Source: CAZTQN01 sp964615765 (GTDB taxonomy: Bacteria > Planctomycetota > Phycisphaerae > Phycisphaerales > UBA1924). From it: a stretch of DNA of 64,000 nucleotides. The position numbers were made by a program, and so were the translations under genes. Below the pieces are notes generated by a model. It worked only from the letters and a program-made list of their open reading frames with translations. It was not told where the DNA came from and made no database searches. The stretch is taken from positions 15,421-79,420 of the forward strand of contig CAZTQN010000017.1 in the NCBI GenBank assembly GCA_964615765.1, given 5' to 3'. Positions 6,811 through 14,266 of this stretch are shown piece after piece; within the stretch, counting starts at the first letter, position 1, and the number at the start of each line of letters is the position of its first letter.

Positions 6811-8649
6811 ATGAAGCCGACCACGCGCATGGGATCGTCTGCTCGTTCGTCACATCTGACCGTTCCTTACCTCCTCGCTCTCTCCGCCGCCGCCACACTC
6901 GCCGGCTGCGCGGCACCCCTCGCTCCCATCTCCGGCCCGCCCGCCGCGCTCGTCGCACCGCCCCCGCCCGGCCAGACGCCCTCCCCCGCGCTGCCCACCA
7001 CGGCTCAGCCCGACATCACCAACCGCGCCCCGGGCACCTACGCCGTCGTCAACGGCGAGCCCGTCGCCATCCCCAGCATCCCGATGGGCGATCCGGCCAC
7101 CATCCGCCGCATCATCGAAGAAGGCACCCAGCGCAACCGCGTGATGGACCACCTCACGCACCTCTGCACCGTCATCGGCCCGCGCCTCACCGCCTCCTCC
7201 GCCTGCGAAGCCGCCAACCGCTGGACCATGGAGCAGTTCCGCGCCTGGGGTCTCTCCGCCGAGATGGTCGAGTGGGGCCAGGCCGCCACCCGCTTCGACC
7301 GCAGCCCTTCCCGCGGCGTCGTCTTCAAGAAAGCCCGCACCCCCGGCCCGCGTGACCGCACCGAAGACGTCTCCAACCAGCCCCCGGAGAACTGGACCGT
7401 CACACGCGAACTCCAGTTCACCACCCTCGCCTGGACCAGCGGCACCCGCGGCCCCTCCCGCGGCAACGTCCTCCGCATGCCCGAAACCGAAGAGGAATAC
7501 GCCAAGGTCCGCGACAGCCTCCAGGGCGCGTGGATCCTGATCAAGCCCACGCCCCTCGGCGGCCGCGCCGGCGTTCGCGCCGGGGGCCAGCGCGCCGGCG
7601 ACCGCTTCACCGCCCGCCTCGAAGCCCGCAAAAAAGTCGCTGAGGGCGCCCGCCCCGCCGACCTCCCCATCGACGAGCGCGTCATCTTCGACAACGTCGC
7701 CGGCTTCATCAGCGCGCCGATGGACGAGCGCGACCGCGTCTGGACCACCGCCGCCCCCGGCTGGCGCGACCGCCCCGCCGCCGAGATCCCGCCCGACGTC
7801 GAAGTCATCGTCCGCCTCAGCGACTACGACTACCTCAACTCCCGCCTCGCCGACGGCGACGAGTTCCAGGTCGAGTTCGACCTCCCGCACACCATCACCG
7901 CCGGCCCCATCCCGCTCTACAACACCATCGCCGAAATCCGCGGCAGCGAGCTCCCCGACGAGTACGTCTACGTCATGGGCCACCTCGATTCCTGGAACGG
8001 CCCCGGCTCCCAAGGCACCCTCGACAACGGCACCGGCTCCTCCACCACGCTCGAAGCCGCCCGCCTGCTCATGGCCGCCGGCGCTCGCCCCAAGCGCACC
8101 ATCCGCTTCGCGCTCTGGACAGGCGAAGAGCAGGGCCTCCTCGGCGCCCGCGCCTACATCAAGGCCAACACCGACATCCTCCCGCGCATCTCCGCCGCCC
8201 TCAACGACGACGGCGGCACCAACTACTGCGGCGGCCTCAAAGGCAACAACGCCATGACCGACACCCTCGCCGCCGCCTCCGCGCCCGTCAACGGCTGGTT
8301 CATCGACAGCATCTCCAAGCGCCCCATGGTCGTCAACATCCAGCCCCAGGCCCGCTTCCCACGCTTCGGCGGGAGCGACCACTTCGCCTTCGTCGAGGCC
8401 GACGTCCCCGGCTTCTTCTGGGATGAAGTCGGCCGCCAGGACTACGGCTGGTCCTGGCACACCCAGCACGACCACATCGAGTACGCCATCCCCGAATACC
8501 TCATGCAAAGCGCCACCGCCGCCGCCATCACCGCGTACAACCTCGCCTCCGCCCCCGACCTCCTCCCCCGCCTCAGCCTCGAACCCGCCGCCGGCTCCGC
8601 CGACGCAGCGCCGACAACCCCATCCCCCACCTCCACCGCCGCACGCTGA
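6811..8649 (+). CDS. M28-family zinc metallopeptidase, lipoprotein
   Basis: A 612-residue predicted exported aminopeptidase-type enzyme. The N-terminus has a lipoprotein signal with lipobox LAGC (Cys about residue 33). The C-terminal catalytic domain has the M28 metal ligands in order: H391-x-D393 in GHLDSW, D405 in LDNGTGSS, the E439-E440 pair in TGEEQGLLGA, D466 in NDDGG, and H550/H553 in WHTQHDH. The family hydrolyses N-terminal residues from peptides with two zinc ions. The ~200 residues between 190 and 370 may include a PA-like insert. The ATG at 6811 directly precedes the signal peptide. The gene is flanked by repeats and its neighbour is another lipoprotein gene. Confidence 0.88.
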   Translation: MKPTTRMGSSARSSHLTVPYLLALSAAATLAGCAAPLAPISGPPAALVAPPPPGQTPSPALPTTAQPDITNRAPGTYAVVNGEPVAIPSIPMGDPATIRRIIEEGTQRNRVMDHLTHLCTVIGPRLTASSACEAANRWTMEQFRAWGLSAEMVEWGQAATRFDRSPSRGVVFKKARTPGPRDRTEDVSNQPPENWTVTRELQFTTLAWTSGTRGPSRGNVLRMPETEEEYAKVRDSLQGAWILIKPTPLGGRAGVRAGGQRAGDRFTARLEARKKVAEGARPADLPIDERVIFDNVAGFISAPMDERDRVWTTAAPGWRDRPAAEIPPDVEVIVRLSDYDYLNSRLADGDEFQVEFDLPHTITAGPIPLYNTIAEIRGSELPDEYVYVMGHLDSWNGPGSQGTLDNGTGSSTTLEAARLLMAAGARPKRTIRFALWTGEEQGLLGARAYIKANTDILPRISAALNDDGGTNYCGGLKGNNAMTDTLAAASAPVNGWFIDSISKRPMVVNIQPQARFPRFGGSDHFAFVEADVPGFFWDEVGRQDYGWSWHTQHDHIEYAIPEYLMQSATAAAITAYNLASAPDLLPRLSLEPAAGSADAAPTTPSPTSTAAR

Positions 8650-8863
8650 CTCAACGCCCCCTCCCATAGAACGGGTGGGGGGCGGGTTCCGCTCCGAAGC
8701 CCCCTCCCAGAGGGAGGGGGTTGGGGGGTGGGTTCGTTCGACTCCCGCGCCACCAGCAAGCGCCGAAAGTCCACGCGCTCCGAAGCCCCCTGGGTTAGAT
8801 TCTCTTCGTGCGCTCACCTCCATCACCCCCTCACCCCCTCACCCCCTCACCCCACCCAATCAC
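8650..8863. repeat. intergenic REP-like element and 8-bp TCACCCCC tandem repeat
   Basis: Contains one copy of the REP-like palindrome CCCCTCCCAGAGGGAGGGG with its TTGGGGGGTGGGTTC tail (about 8699-8737), a diverged relative just before it (about 8659-8690), and four TCACCCCC units at 8823-8854, directly upstream of the next ATG. The palindrome is the same as in the 91-bp array at 9430-10070. Confidence 0.8.
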
Positions 8864-9418
8864 ATGCGCCCACTCCTCCTCACCCTCCTCACCCTCCCCA
8901 TCCTCGGCTGCTCCAACTATCGCGAGGACACCACGCCCCGCTCCGCCGCCGACACGACCGCCTTCGGCACCGACAGCATCAACACCGTCAACCGCTTCAA
9001 AGAGCGCGACCCCTCGCTCAGCAAGTTCTTCGACTCCGCCCACGGCTACGTCGTCTTCCCCAAGATCACCAAGGGCGGCGTCGGCATCGGCGCCGCCAGC
9101 GGCAGCGGCGAGGTCTACGAACAAGGCGCCCTCGTCGGCACCAGCGACGTCACCCAGGTCACCCTCGGCGCCCAGCTCGGCGGGCAAACCTACAGCCAGA
9201 TCGTCTTCTTCCAGACCAAGGGCCATATGGACGTCTTCAAAGACGGCAACCTCGAGTTCTCCGCCAACGCCTCCGCCATCGCCGCCGAATCCGGCGCCGG
9301 CGCCGCCAACGACTTCAACCAGGGCGTCGCCGTCTTCACCATGCCCCGCGGCGGCCTCATGTTCGAAGCCTCCATCGGCGGCCAAAAGTTCTCCTTCACC
9401 CCGCTCACGCAACGCTAA
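8864..9418 (+). CDS. SYLF (Ysc84) domain lipoprotein
   Basis: The 184-residue product begins MRPLLLTLLTLPILGC, a lipoprotein signal with lipobox ILGC. The rest is a SYLF/Ysc84 domain: FFDSAHGYVVFPKITKGGVG at the start and GAQLGGQTYSQIVFFQ in the middle, then FSANASAIAAESGAG and VFTMPRGGLMFEASIGGQKF at the end. In the family this domain binds lipids; bacterial members are usually exported and of unknown role. An open frame extends upstream to 8423 but overlaps the preceding gene, so the ATG at 8864 before the signal peptide is chosen. Confidence 0.88.
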   Translation: MRPLLLTLLTLPILGCSNYREDTTPRSAADTTAFGTDSINTVNRFKERDPSLSKFFDSAHGYVVFPKITKGGVGIGAASGSGEVYEQGALVGTSDVTQVTLGAQLGGQTYSQIVFFQTKGHMDVFKDGNLEFSANASAIAAESGAGAANDFNQGVAVFTMPRGGLMFEASIGGQKFSFTPLTQR

Positions 9419-9429
9419 CCGCGCCACTC

Positions 9430-10070
9430 CGCAGCCCCTTCCCAGAGGGAGGGGTTGGGGGTGGGTTCATAAGACGTCCGCGCCATCACAACGCGCCGAA
9501 TACGCAAAGCACTCCAACTCCGAAGCCCCCTCCCAGAGGGAGGGGGTTGGGGGTGGGTTCATAAGACGTCCGCGTCACCACAACGCGCCGAATACGCAAG
9601 CACTCCAACTCCGAAGCCCCCTCCCAGAGGGAGGGGGTTGGGGGTGGGTTCANNNNNNNNNNNNNNNNNNNNNNNNNNNNNNNNNNNNNNNNNNNNNNNN
9701 NNNNNNNNNNNNNNNNNNNNNNNNNNNNNNNNNNNNNNNNNNNNNNNNNNNNACTCCGAAGCCCCCTCCCAGAGGGAGGGGGTTGGGGGTGGGTTCATAA
9801 GACGTCCACGTCACCACCACGCGCCGAATACGCAAGCGCTCCAACTCCGAAGCCTCCTCCCAGAGGGAGGGGGTTGGGGGTGGGTTCATAAGACGTCCGC
9901 GCCACCATCACGCGCGAACACACAAGCGCTCCAACTCCGAAGCCCCCTCCCAGAGGGAGGGGGTTGGGGGTGGGTTCAAGAAGCGTCCGCGCCACCACAA
10001 AGCGCCGAACACGCAAGCACTCCAACTCCGAAGCCCCCTCCCAGAGGGAGGGGGTTGGGGGTGGGTTCTC
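9430..10070. repeat. 91-bp tandem repeat array with REP-like palindromes
   Basis: Units begin at 9430, 9521, 9612, then after the assembly gap at 9757, 9848, 9938 and 10029, i.e. a 90-91 bp period. Each contains the palindrome CCCTCCCAGAGGGAGGG, a TTGGGGGTGGGTTC tail, and a less conserved part with CGCCGAATACGCAAGC. The period is not a multiple of three, so open frames running through it are not coding. Confidence 0.92.
9653..9752. other. assembly gap (100 N)
   Basis: Exactly 100 undetermined bases sit inside the 91-bp array, the conventional placeholder for a gap of unknown size. The number of repeat units is therefore unknown. Confidence 0.99.
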
Positions 10071-10121
10071 TCCCGGCTCTTACCCCTAGATAACAGACCC
10101 AACCGCAGCCCTCACCCGCAC

Positions 10122-10355
10122 TCACTCCACGTAGTACTCACCACACTCAGCACAGACACTCGCCTGCGCGGGGTCTCGCGCATATCCGCACTTCGAACAT
10201 CTGGTGGGATCAACCGGCCGCTGCGGATCGCTGCGCCATCGCACGAGCAGAACGGTCGCGATCGCGACCCACGCCGCGACGAGCGCCGGCAGCGTCACGC
10301 AGACAAACTGCGGACTTCCCCACATCGACAGCACCGCCAGCGCCGCGATCACCAC
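10122..10355 (-). CDS. small zinc-ribbon membrane protein
   Basis: The 77-residue product has one or two hydrophobic segments (about residues 2-15 and 17-38) followed by a zinc ribbon, CSKC at about 52-55 and CAEC at 68-71. The start is uncertain: GTG codons at 10355 and 10352 are the only starts after an in-frame stop at 10379-10377, and no clear ribosome binding site is visible. It resembles the C-terminal ribbon of the next gene upstream, at 10427-11080. Similar small ribbon proteins are common in planctomycetes, but their function is unknown. It may also be a decayed fragment. Confidence 0.5.
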   Translation of the reverse strand: MVIAALAVLSMWGSPQFVCVTLPALVAAWVAIATVLLVRWRSDPQRPVDPTRCSKCGYARDPAQASVCAECGEYYVE

Positions 10356-10426
10356 GGTTGCACCACCAAGCTGGGCCTAGAACGCGCGCCGTGCGATCGC
10401 TCACCTCCCGGCCGCCCCGCCCCCAC

Positions 10427-11080
10427 CTACTCCCACGCCGCAAACTCCGTCCCGCACTCCGAACACCGCACCGCCCCCGGCCCACTCTGCGCCCGCGGGT
10501 AGCCACACGACGGGCACTCATGGTGCACACTGGGGTGCTTCTTTCCAAACTCCGCCGCCGTCACCACGAGCCCCAGCACCGTCACGATCCCGACGCCCGT
10601 CACGGGCACGCACGCGCACAGCATCACAGAATCTCCCCCGCTCGCGGCCCACGCCACCAAGCCCACAAACACCATCGCAACCGCCACGCCCGCGACCACC
10701 AACACCCCGGCGGGGCGCGCGGGCACCACCGCTCCCTTGGCATTCACCGGGGTAACCGGCGCCGCGTGCAGTTCATCCCACGCCGCAAACTCCGTCCCGC
10801 ACTCCGAACACCGCACCGCTCCCGGCCCACTCTGCGCCCGCGGGTACCCGCACGACGGGCACTCATCAAGCCCGTATCGCCGCTTGTTCCGGAACTCCGC
10901 CGCCGTCACCACAAGCCCGAGCAGGCTCACGACGCACGCGAACCCCACCGGCACAAGCAAGCACAGCGCCACAAGCACGCCTAGGTCTTCCACCACCAAC
11001 ACGCCCACAACGGCAATCGCGGCGAGTCCACCCGCCACCCCCACGGTCCGCCACAGACCCCGACTCCCACCCACGCGCAT
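10427..11080 (-). CDS. membrane protein with two duplicated zinc-ribbon modules
   Basis: The 217-residue product consists of two copies of one module: two hydrophobic helices, then LGLVVTAAEF, then a zinc ribbon ECPSCGYP...RCSECGTEFAAW. Ribbons are at about residues 74-100 and 189-215. The duplication is recent: the DNA of the two ribbons (10434-10520 and 10779-10867) is almost identical and spaced 345 bp, i.e. 115 codons. Four Cys per ribbon suggest one Zn each. The ATG at 11080 has a GGAG-rich upstream stretch. I infer a membrane-anchored protein with cytoplasmic ribbons; the role is unknown. Confidence 0.75.
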   Translation of the reverse strand: MRVGGSRGLWRTVGVAGGLAAIAVVGVLVVEDLGVLVALCLLVPVGFACVVSLLGLVVTAAEFRNKRRYGLDECPSCGYPRAQSGPGAVRCSECGTEFAAWDELHAAPVTPVNAKGAVVPARPAGVLVVAGVAVAMVFVGLVAWAASGGDSVMLCACVPVTGVGIVTVLGLVVTAAEFGKKHPSVHHECPSCGYPRAQSGPGAVRCSECGTEFAAWE

Positions 11081-11109
11081 CGCGCCCTCTCCAACCTCCC
11101 CACACTCCC

Positions 11110-11183
11110 CCTGGTGCCCGGTGCCTGGTCACTGGTGCCTATTTCCTTCCCCACCAGTGCCCAGTGCCTAGTGCCCAGTGCCT
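11110..11183 (-). repeat. GGCACTGGGCACTAG-family repeat providing the thyX stop codon
   Basis: On the minus strand the end of thyX runs into GGCACTGGGCACTAG, which encodes G-T-G-H-stop. More degenerate units (GGCACCAGTGACCAGGCACC) follow to 11110. The same G-T-G-H-stop ending is seen in the DinB gene at 36152. Confidence 0.85.
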
Positions 11184-12190
11184 GCCCCCCCCAACTTCTT
11201 CCGCTTCTCCTCCCACTCCGCCTGTTCCCGCTTGTTCTCACTCTGAATCGTCGCGCTCCCGCTCCGCAGCGCCTCGATTTCCAGCCGCGTCAGCCGCACG
11301 CTCTCGAGTTCGTAATCGCGGAACGCCTCCATCGTCAGCGGCACGATCGGCTCGAGCAGCGCGTACATCGCGTCGGCGTACACGCGAATCTCCTCCTGCG
11401 CGTGCGCGTCCATCCGCAGGCTCAAGAACCGCAGAATGTTGTGCAGGTCGCACTTCCAGTACCACTCGGTGTACACGCTCACCGGCAGCGCGATCCGCGC
11501 CATCTCACGGCTGACCCCCTTCTCCGTCAACGCCTCGTACCGCGCATACATCTTCTCCGCGTCATCCAGATACCGCAAAAACTCCTCAGCCGTCCGATGC
11601 TCATCGAACGTGGCCGCCTCCTCCTCCCCTCGCCCCTCGCCCCCCGCCCCTCGCCCCTGCACCTTGAATCTCTCTTCGCCCCCCTGCCGATTGCTCACGC
11701 TCTGCTTCCGCACCTCGTCGAGCCCGGGCTTGTAGAACCGGTCCTTCACGATCGAGTACCGGGCCGAGTACTCGTTCACGTTCGCCGTCCGGTGCCGGAT
11801 CCACTGCCGCGCCACGAAGATCGGCATCGCGACGTGGAACTTGAACTCCAGCATCTCGAACGGCGTGGTGTGCCGGTGCCTGAGCAGATACCGGATCAGC
11901 CCCCGGTCCTCGTTGACCTTCTTGGTCCCCTGCCCGTAACTCACGCGGGCCGCCTGCACGACCGCCGAGTCCGCCGTCTGCCCCACCGGCACCAGCCGCG
12001 GCATCGCGTCCACCAGCGCCACAAACCCGTGCTCGTGAATCCGGATCTGATGCCGCGACGCCCCGCCCATCACGTCAAACGTCGGCGACTCGAACGGCGT
12101 CCGCTCGATGGCAAACCCACGCCCCGCCACCAGCGACGGCTTGGCTTCGATGCTGCTCCCGGTCGCGCTCGCACTGCTCGAAATCGTCAT
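11168..12190 (-). CDS. thyX: FAD-dependent thymidylate synthase
   Basis: ThyX makes dTMP from dUMP using methylenetetrahydrofolate and FAD/NADPH. The signature RHRx7S is at residues 132-142 (RHRTANVNEYS), preceded by the HTTPFEMLEFKFHVAMPIFVARQW helix. The 340-residue protein is longer than most ThyX. Part of the excess is a low-complexity stretch at residues ~171-195 rich in Gly, Glu and Arg, whose DNA (11606-11680) is a CCCTCGCCC-type repeat like those in the intergenic spacers. The C-terminus GTGH and stop come from the GGCACTGGGCACTAG repeat. The ATG at 12190 starts a ~40-residue leader before the conserved part. No thyA is seen. Confidence 0.92.
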   Translation of the reverse strand: MTISSSASATGSSIEAKPSLVAGRGFAIERTPFESPTFDVMGGASRHQIRIHEHGFVALVDAMPRLVPVGQTADSAVVQAARVSYGQGTKKVNEDRGLIRYLLRHRHTTPFEMLEFKFHVAMPIFVARQWIRHRTANVNEYSARYSIVKDRFYKPGLDEVRKQSVSNRQGGEERFKVQGRGAGGEGRGEEEAATFDEHRTAEEFLRYLDDAEKMYARYEALTEKGVSREMARIALPVSVYTEWYWKCDLHNILRFLSLRMDAHAQEEIRVYADAMYALLEPIVPLTMEAFRDYELESVRLTRLEIEALRSGSATIQSENKREQAEWEEKRKKLGGAGTGH

Positions 12191-12260
12191 GGGCTCTCCG
12201 GCGAAAAGACCCGGAGGGTATCGCCCTCAGACGACGGCCCGGAGACAGCCGCCCGGCCGG

Positions 12261-13475
12261 CTACGCCATCCCCAGCACACTGACCAACTCCCTCACCCGG
12301 TGCCCCCACGTGTGCTTCGCGCGCACGGCCTGCACCCCCGCCATACCCAGCCGCCCCCGCTCGCCCTCGTCCTTCAGCAGCGCCTCCACCTGCGCCCGCA
12401 GCGCCCCCGGCTCCTGCACCGGGAACGTTCTCGTGCACGCACCGAACTCGTGCCGCACCCACAGCCGATCGTCGCTCACGCACGCCGCCCCGCCCGCAAG
12501 ACCGAGCAAGAGCCGCTCGCTGAACGCGTGCACGAACTGCGTCGGGTTCGCGGCGACACACACCTTCGTCCGCTTCATCCACCCCGGCAAATCGCCGTAC
12601 GCCACCTCGCCGACGTGCCGCACGCCCTTCAGCCCCGCGCACACCTCGCCCCACGCGCTCCCGCCGGCGACCACGACATTCAACCCCTCCAGCCCGCGCA
12701 CCAGCCGAATCCGCCGCTCCCGGTTCAGCGCCGCCGTCGTGTACCGAAACACCACGCTCAGCAGCCCCCACGCGGCGTCACACTGCAGCCCCGTCGGCAT
12801 CGTCATATCAAACGCCTGCCCAAAGCTCATCCACGGCACCGCCGCCCGCAGCTTCACAACCTCCTCGCACGCCCGGTGCAGCTCCGGCGGCACCTGCGCC
12901 CGCATCGCCTCCAGCTCCGCCGTCGTCGCGATCGACCCCGCCATCAACACATCCACATCCCGCACACCCCCCGCCCCCCCGCCGTCCGCAAGCAGCGCCG
13001 ACTCCGGCACACCATGCCACAGCCGCAGCCTGTGCACCCGCGGCCACCGCACCGACACCAAGTGCAGATCGTCCTCGCTCACACACGCAAGCCGATACGC
13101 CGCCCCGAACCCACGCCCCATCCCCTCCACAAACGCCTCCCGCGCATGCAGCGGATGATCCACTAACCACTGCACCACCACCGGCTCGCTCCCCCCTCCA
13201 CCCGCGCCCCCACCACCCGCCACATCCCCCATCCACCCGCGCAGCCCCTCCACCGTCCCCGCCTCATTGAAAAACACAAACACCGCCCGCCCCGCGCCGC
13301 CCTGAATCGCACTCCGCTCCGCGGCGTGCTCCTGAGCCAAACCCCGCTCCGCGGCGTGACGGCTCCCGTTCACCTCAATCCCCACCCCCCGCGCCGCCCC
13401 CGCCACCTCCCCACAAAACGCCCCCAGCAGCCCGAACCGAGACTCGTACCGCTCCGGAATATACAGCCTGACCAT
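12261..13475 (-). CDS. probable glycosyltransferase (CgeB-like, GT-B fold)
   Basis: A ~404-residue soluble protein. The C-terminal half has features of the CgeB/glycosyl transferase family: a LNVVVAGGSAWGEV strand, a GEVAYGDLPGWMKRTKVCVAANPTQFVHAFSERLLLGLAGGAACVSDD-like block in which a glycosyltransferase usually places its nucleotide-sugar site, and a C-terminal helix pair ending RVRELVSVL. The N-terminal half contains DHPLHAREAF and LRLWHGVPE, common in this group. Sugar donor and acceptor are unknown. I prefer the ATG at 13475 (MVRLYIPERYESRFG); the frame is open a little farther upstream to 13514. It stands alone upstream of thyX. Confidence 0.65.
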   Translation of the reverse strand: MVRLYIPERYESRFGLLGAFCGEVAGAARGVGIEVNGSRHAAERGLAQEHAAERSAIQGGAGRAVFVFFNEAGTVEGLRGWMGDVAGGGGAGGGGSEPVVVQWLVDHPLHAREAFVEGMGRGFGAAYRLACVSEDDLHLVSVRWPRVHRLRLWHGVPESALLADGGGAGGVRDVDVLMAGSIATTAELEAMRAQVPPELHRACEEVVKLRAAVPWMSFGQAFDMTMPTGLQCDAAWGLLSVVFRYTTAALNRERRIRLVRGLEGLNVVVAGGSAWGEVCAGLKGVRHVGEVAYGDLPGWMKRTKVCVAANPTQFVHAFSERLLLGLAGGAACVSDDRLWVRHEFGACTRTFPVQEPGALRAQVEALLKDEGERGRLGMAGVQAVRAKHTWGHRVRELVSVLGMA

Positions 13476-13545
13476 GCCCGTCTTATCGGCTGTTCCACGC
13501 CGCGCACGCCCCAACGCGCCGCCGCGCCATCGCCGATATCATACG

Positions 13546-13555
13546 ATCAATTGAT
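13546..13555. promoter_or_regulatory. palindrome ATCAATTGAT upstream of the toxin-antitoxin pair
   Basis: A perfect 10-bp palindrome lies in an A+T-rich patch (ATATCATACGATCAATTGATTATTC) 21 bp before the antitoxin ATG. Phd-type antitoxins usually bind palindromes over their own promoter, so this is a candidate operator. The promoter elements are not clear. Confidence 0.4.
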
Positions 13556-13576
13556 TATTCTCTGACGGAGCCCCCC

Positions 13577-13870
13577 ATGGTCCACCTCCGCGACATCCAC
13601 CCCCTCACCGCGTTCCTCCGCGATCACAAATCGCACATCGAGCGTCTCGCCGCAACCGGCCGCCCGGAAGTTCTGACCGTCAACGGCCGCGCCCGCGTCG
13701 TCATCCAGGACGCCGAGTCCTATCAGCGCCTTCTCGATGCCCTCGACGCCATCGACTCCGAGCGCATCGTCCGCGACCGCCTCGCCGCCATCGATCGCGG
13801 CACCCCCGGCGTCCCCGCCGACCAGGTCCTCGCCGACATCCGCAAACGCCTCAACCTTCCCAAGAAGTAA
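13577..13870 (+). CDS. type II antitoxin, Phd/YefM family
   Basis: A 97-residue protein with the Phd/YefM pattern: N-terminal DNA-binding fold (VHLRDIHPLTAFLRDHKSHIERL), the RPEVLTVNGRARVVIQDAESYQRLLD strand-helix unit, and a charged C-terminal tail that would wrap the toxin. GGAG in ACGGAG is placed 6-7 nt before the ATG. The toxin gene starts 4 nt after the stop, so the pair is one operon. Antitoxins of this type neutralise the partner and repress the operon; that role is inferred from family and context. Confidence 0.88.
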   Translation: MVHLRDIHPLTAFLRDHKSHIERLAATGRPEVLTVNGRARVVIQDAESYQRLLDALDAIDSERIVRDRLAAIDRGTPGVPADQVLADIRKRLNLPKK

Positions 13871-13873
13871 CCC

Positions 13874-14200
13874 GTGCGCTACCGCGTTGTCTTCCGGCCC
13901 GAAGCGCGTCAGGAAGCCCTCGACGCCGCCGCGTATATCGCGGCCTCCGGCTCCAATGACGCCGCACTCCGCTGGTACGACGGCCTCGAAGATGCCATCG
14001 CCAGCCTCTCCACCATGCCCGCCCGCTTCGGCTACGCCCGCGAGCACGGCGCCATCCCCGGCGTTGAACTCCGACAACTCGTCTACAAGTCCCACCGCCT
14101 CATCTTCACCATCCGCGACGGCGTCGTCCACGTCCTCCACGTCCGTCACACCGCCATGGACCTCTTCACCCGCCCGCCCCACGCCGATCCCCACCACTGA
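13874..14200 (+). CDS. type II toxin, RelE/ParE family
   Basis: A 108-residue protein with a GTG start 4 nt after the antitoxin stop. It shows the ParE/RelE pattern: YRVVFRPEARQEALDAAAYIA at the N-terminus, LRWYDGLEDAIASLSTMPARFGYARE in the middle, and the C-terminal strand pair ELRQLVYKSHRLIFTIRDGVVHVLHVRH with the conserved basic residues. Members poison gyrase (ParE) or cleave mRNA on the ribosome (RelE); this one is closer to ParE in its MPARFG...RQLVY block, but the target is not determined by sequence. Confidence 0.88.
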   Translation: MRYRVVFRPEARQEALDAAAYIAASGSNDAALRWYDGLEDAIASLSTMPARFGYAREHGAIPGVELRQLVYKSHRLIFTIRDGVVHVLHVRHTAMDLFTRPPHADPHH

Positions 14201-14266
14201 CCCCGCACCATCCCGCGAATACGCTTCTACCCGCGCCGGCGACACCGGCCGCGACGGAGCCACGCC

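Noticed and set aside
9430..10070. CRISPR array
   Set aside because: The whole 91-bp unit is repeated with only point differences; there are no unique spacers and no cas genes.
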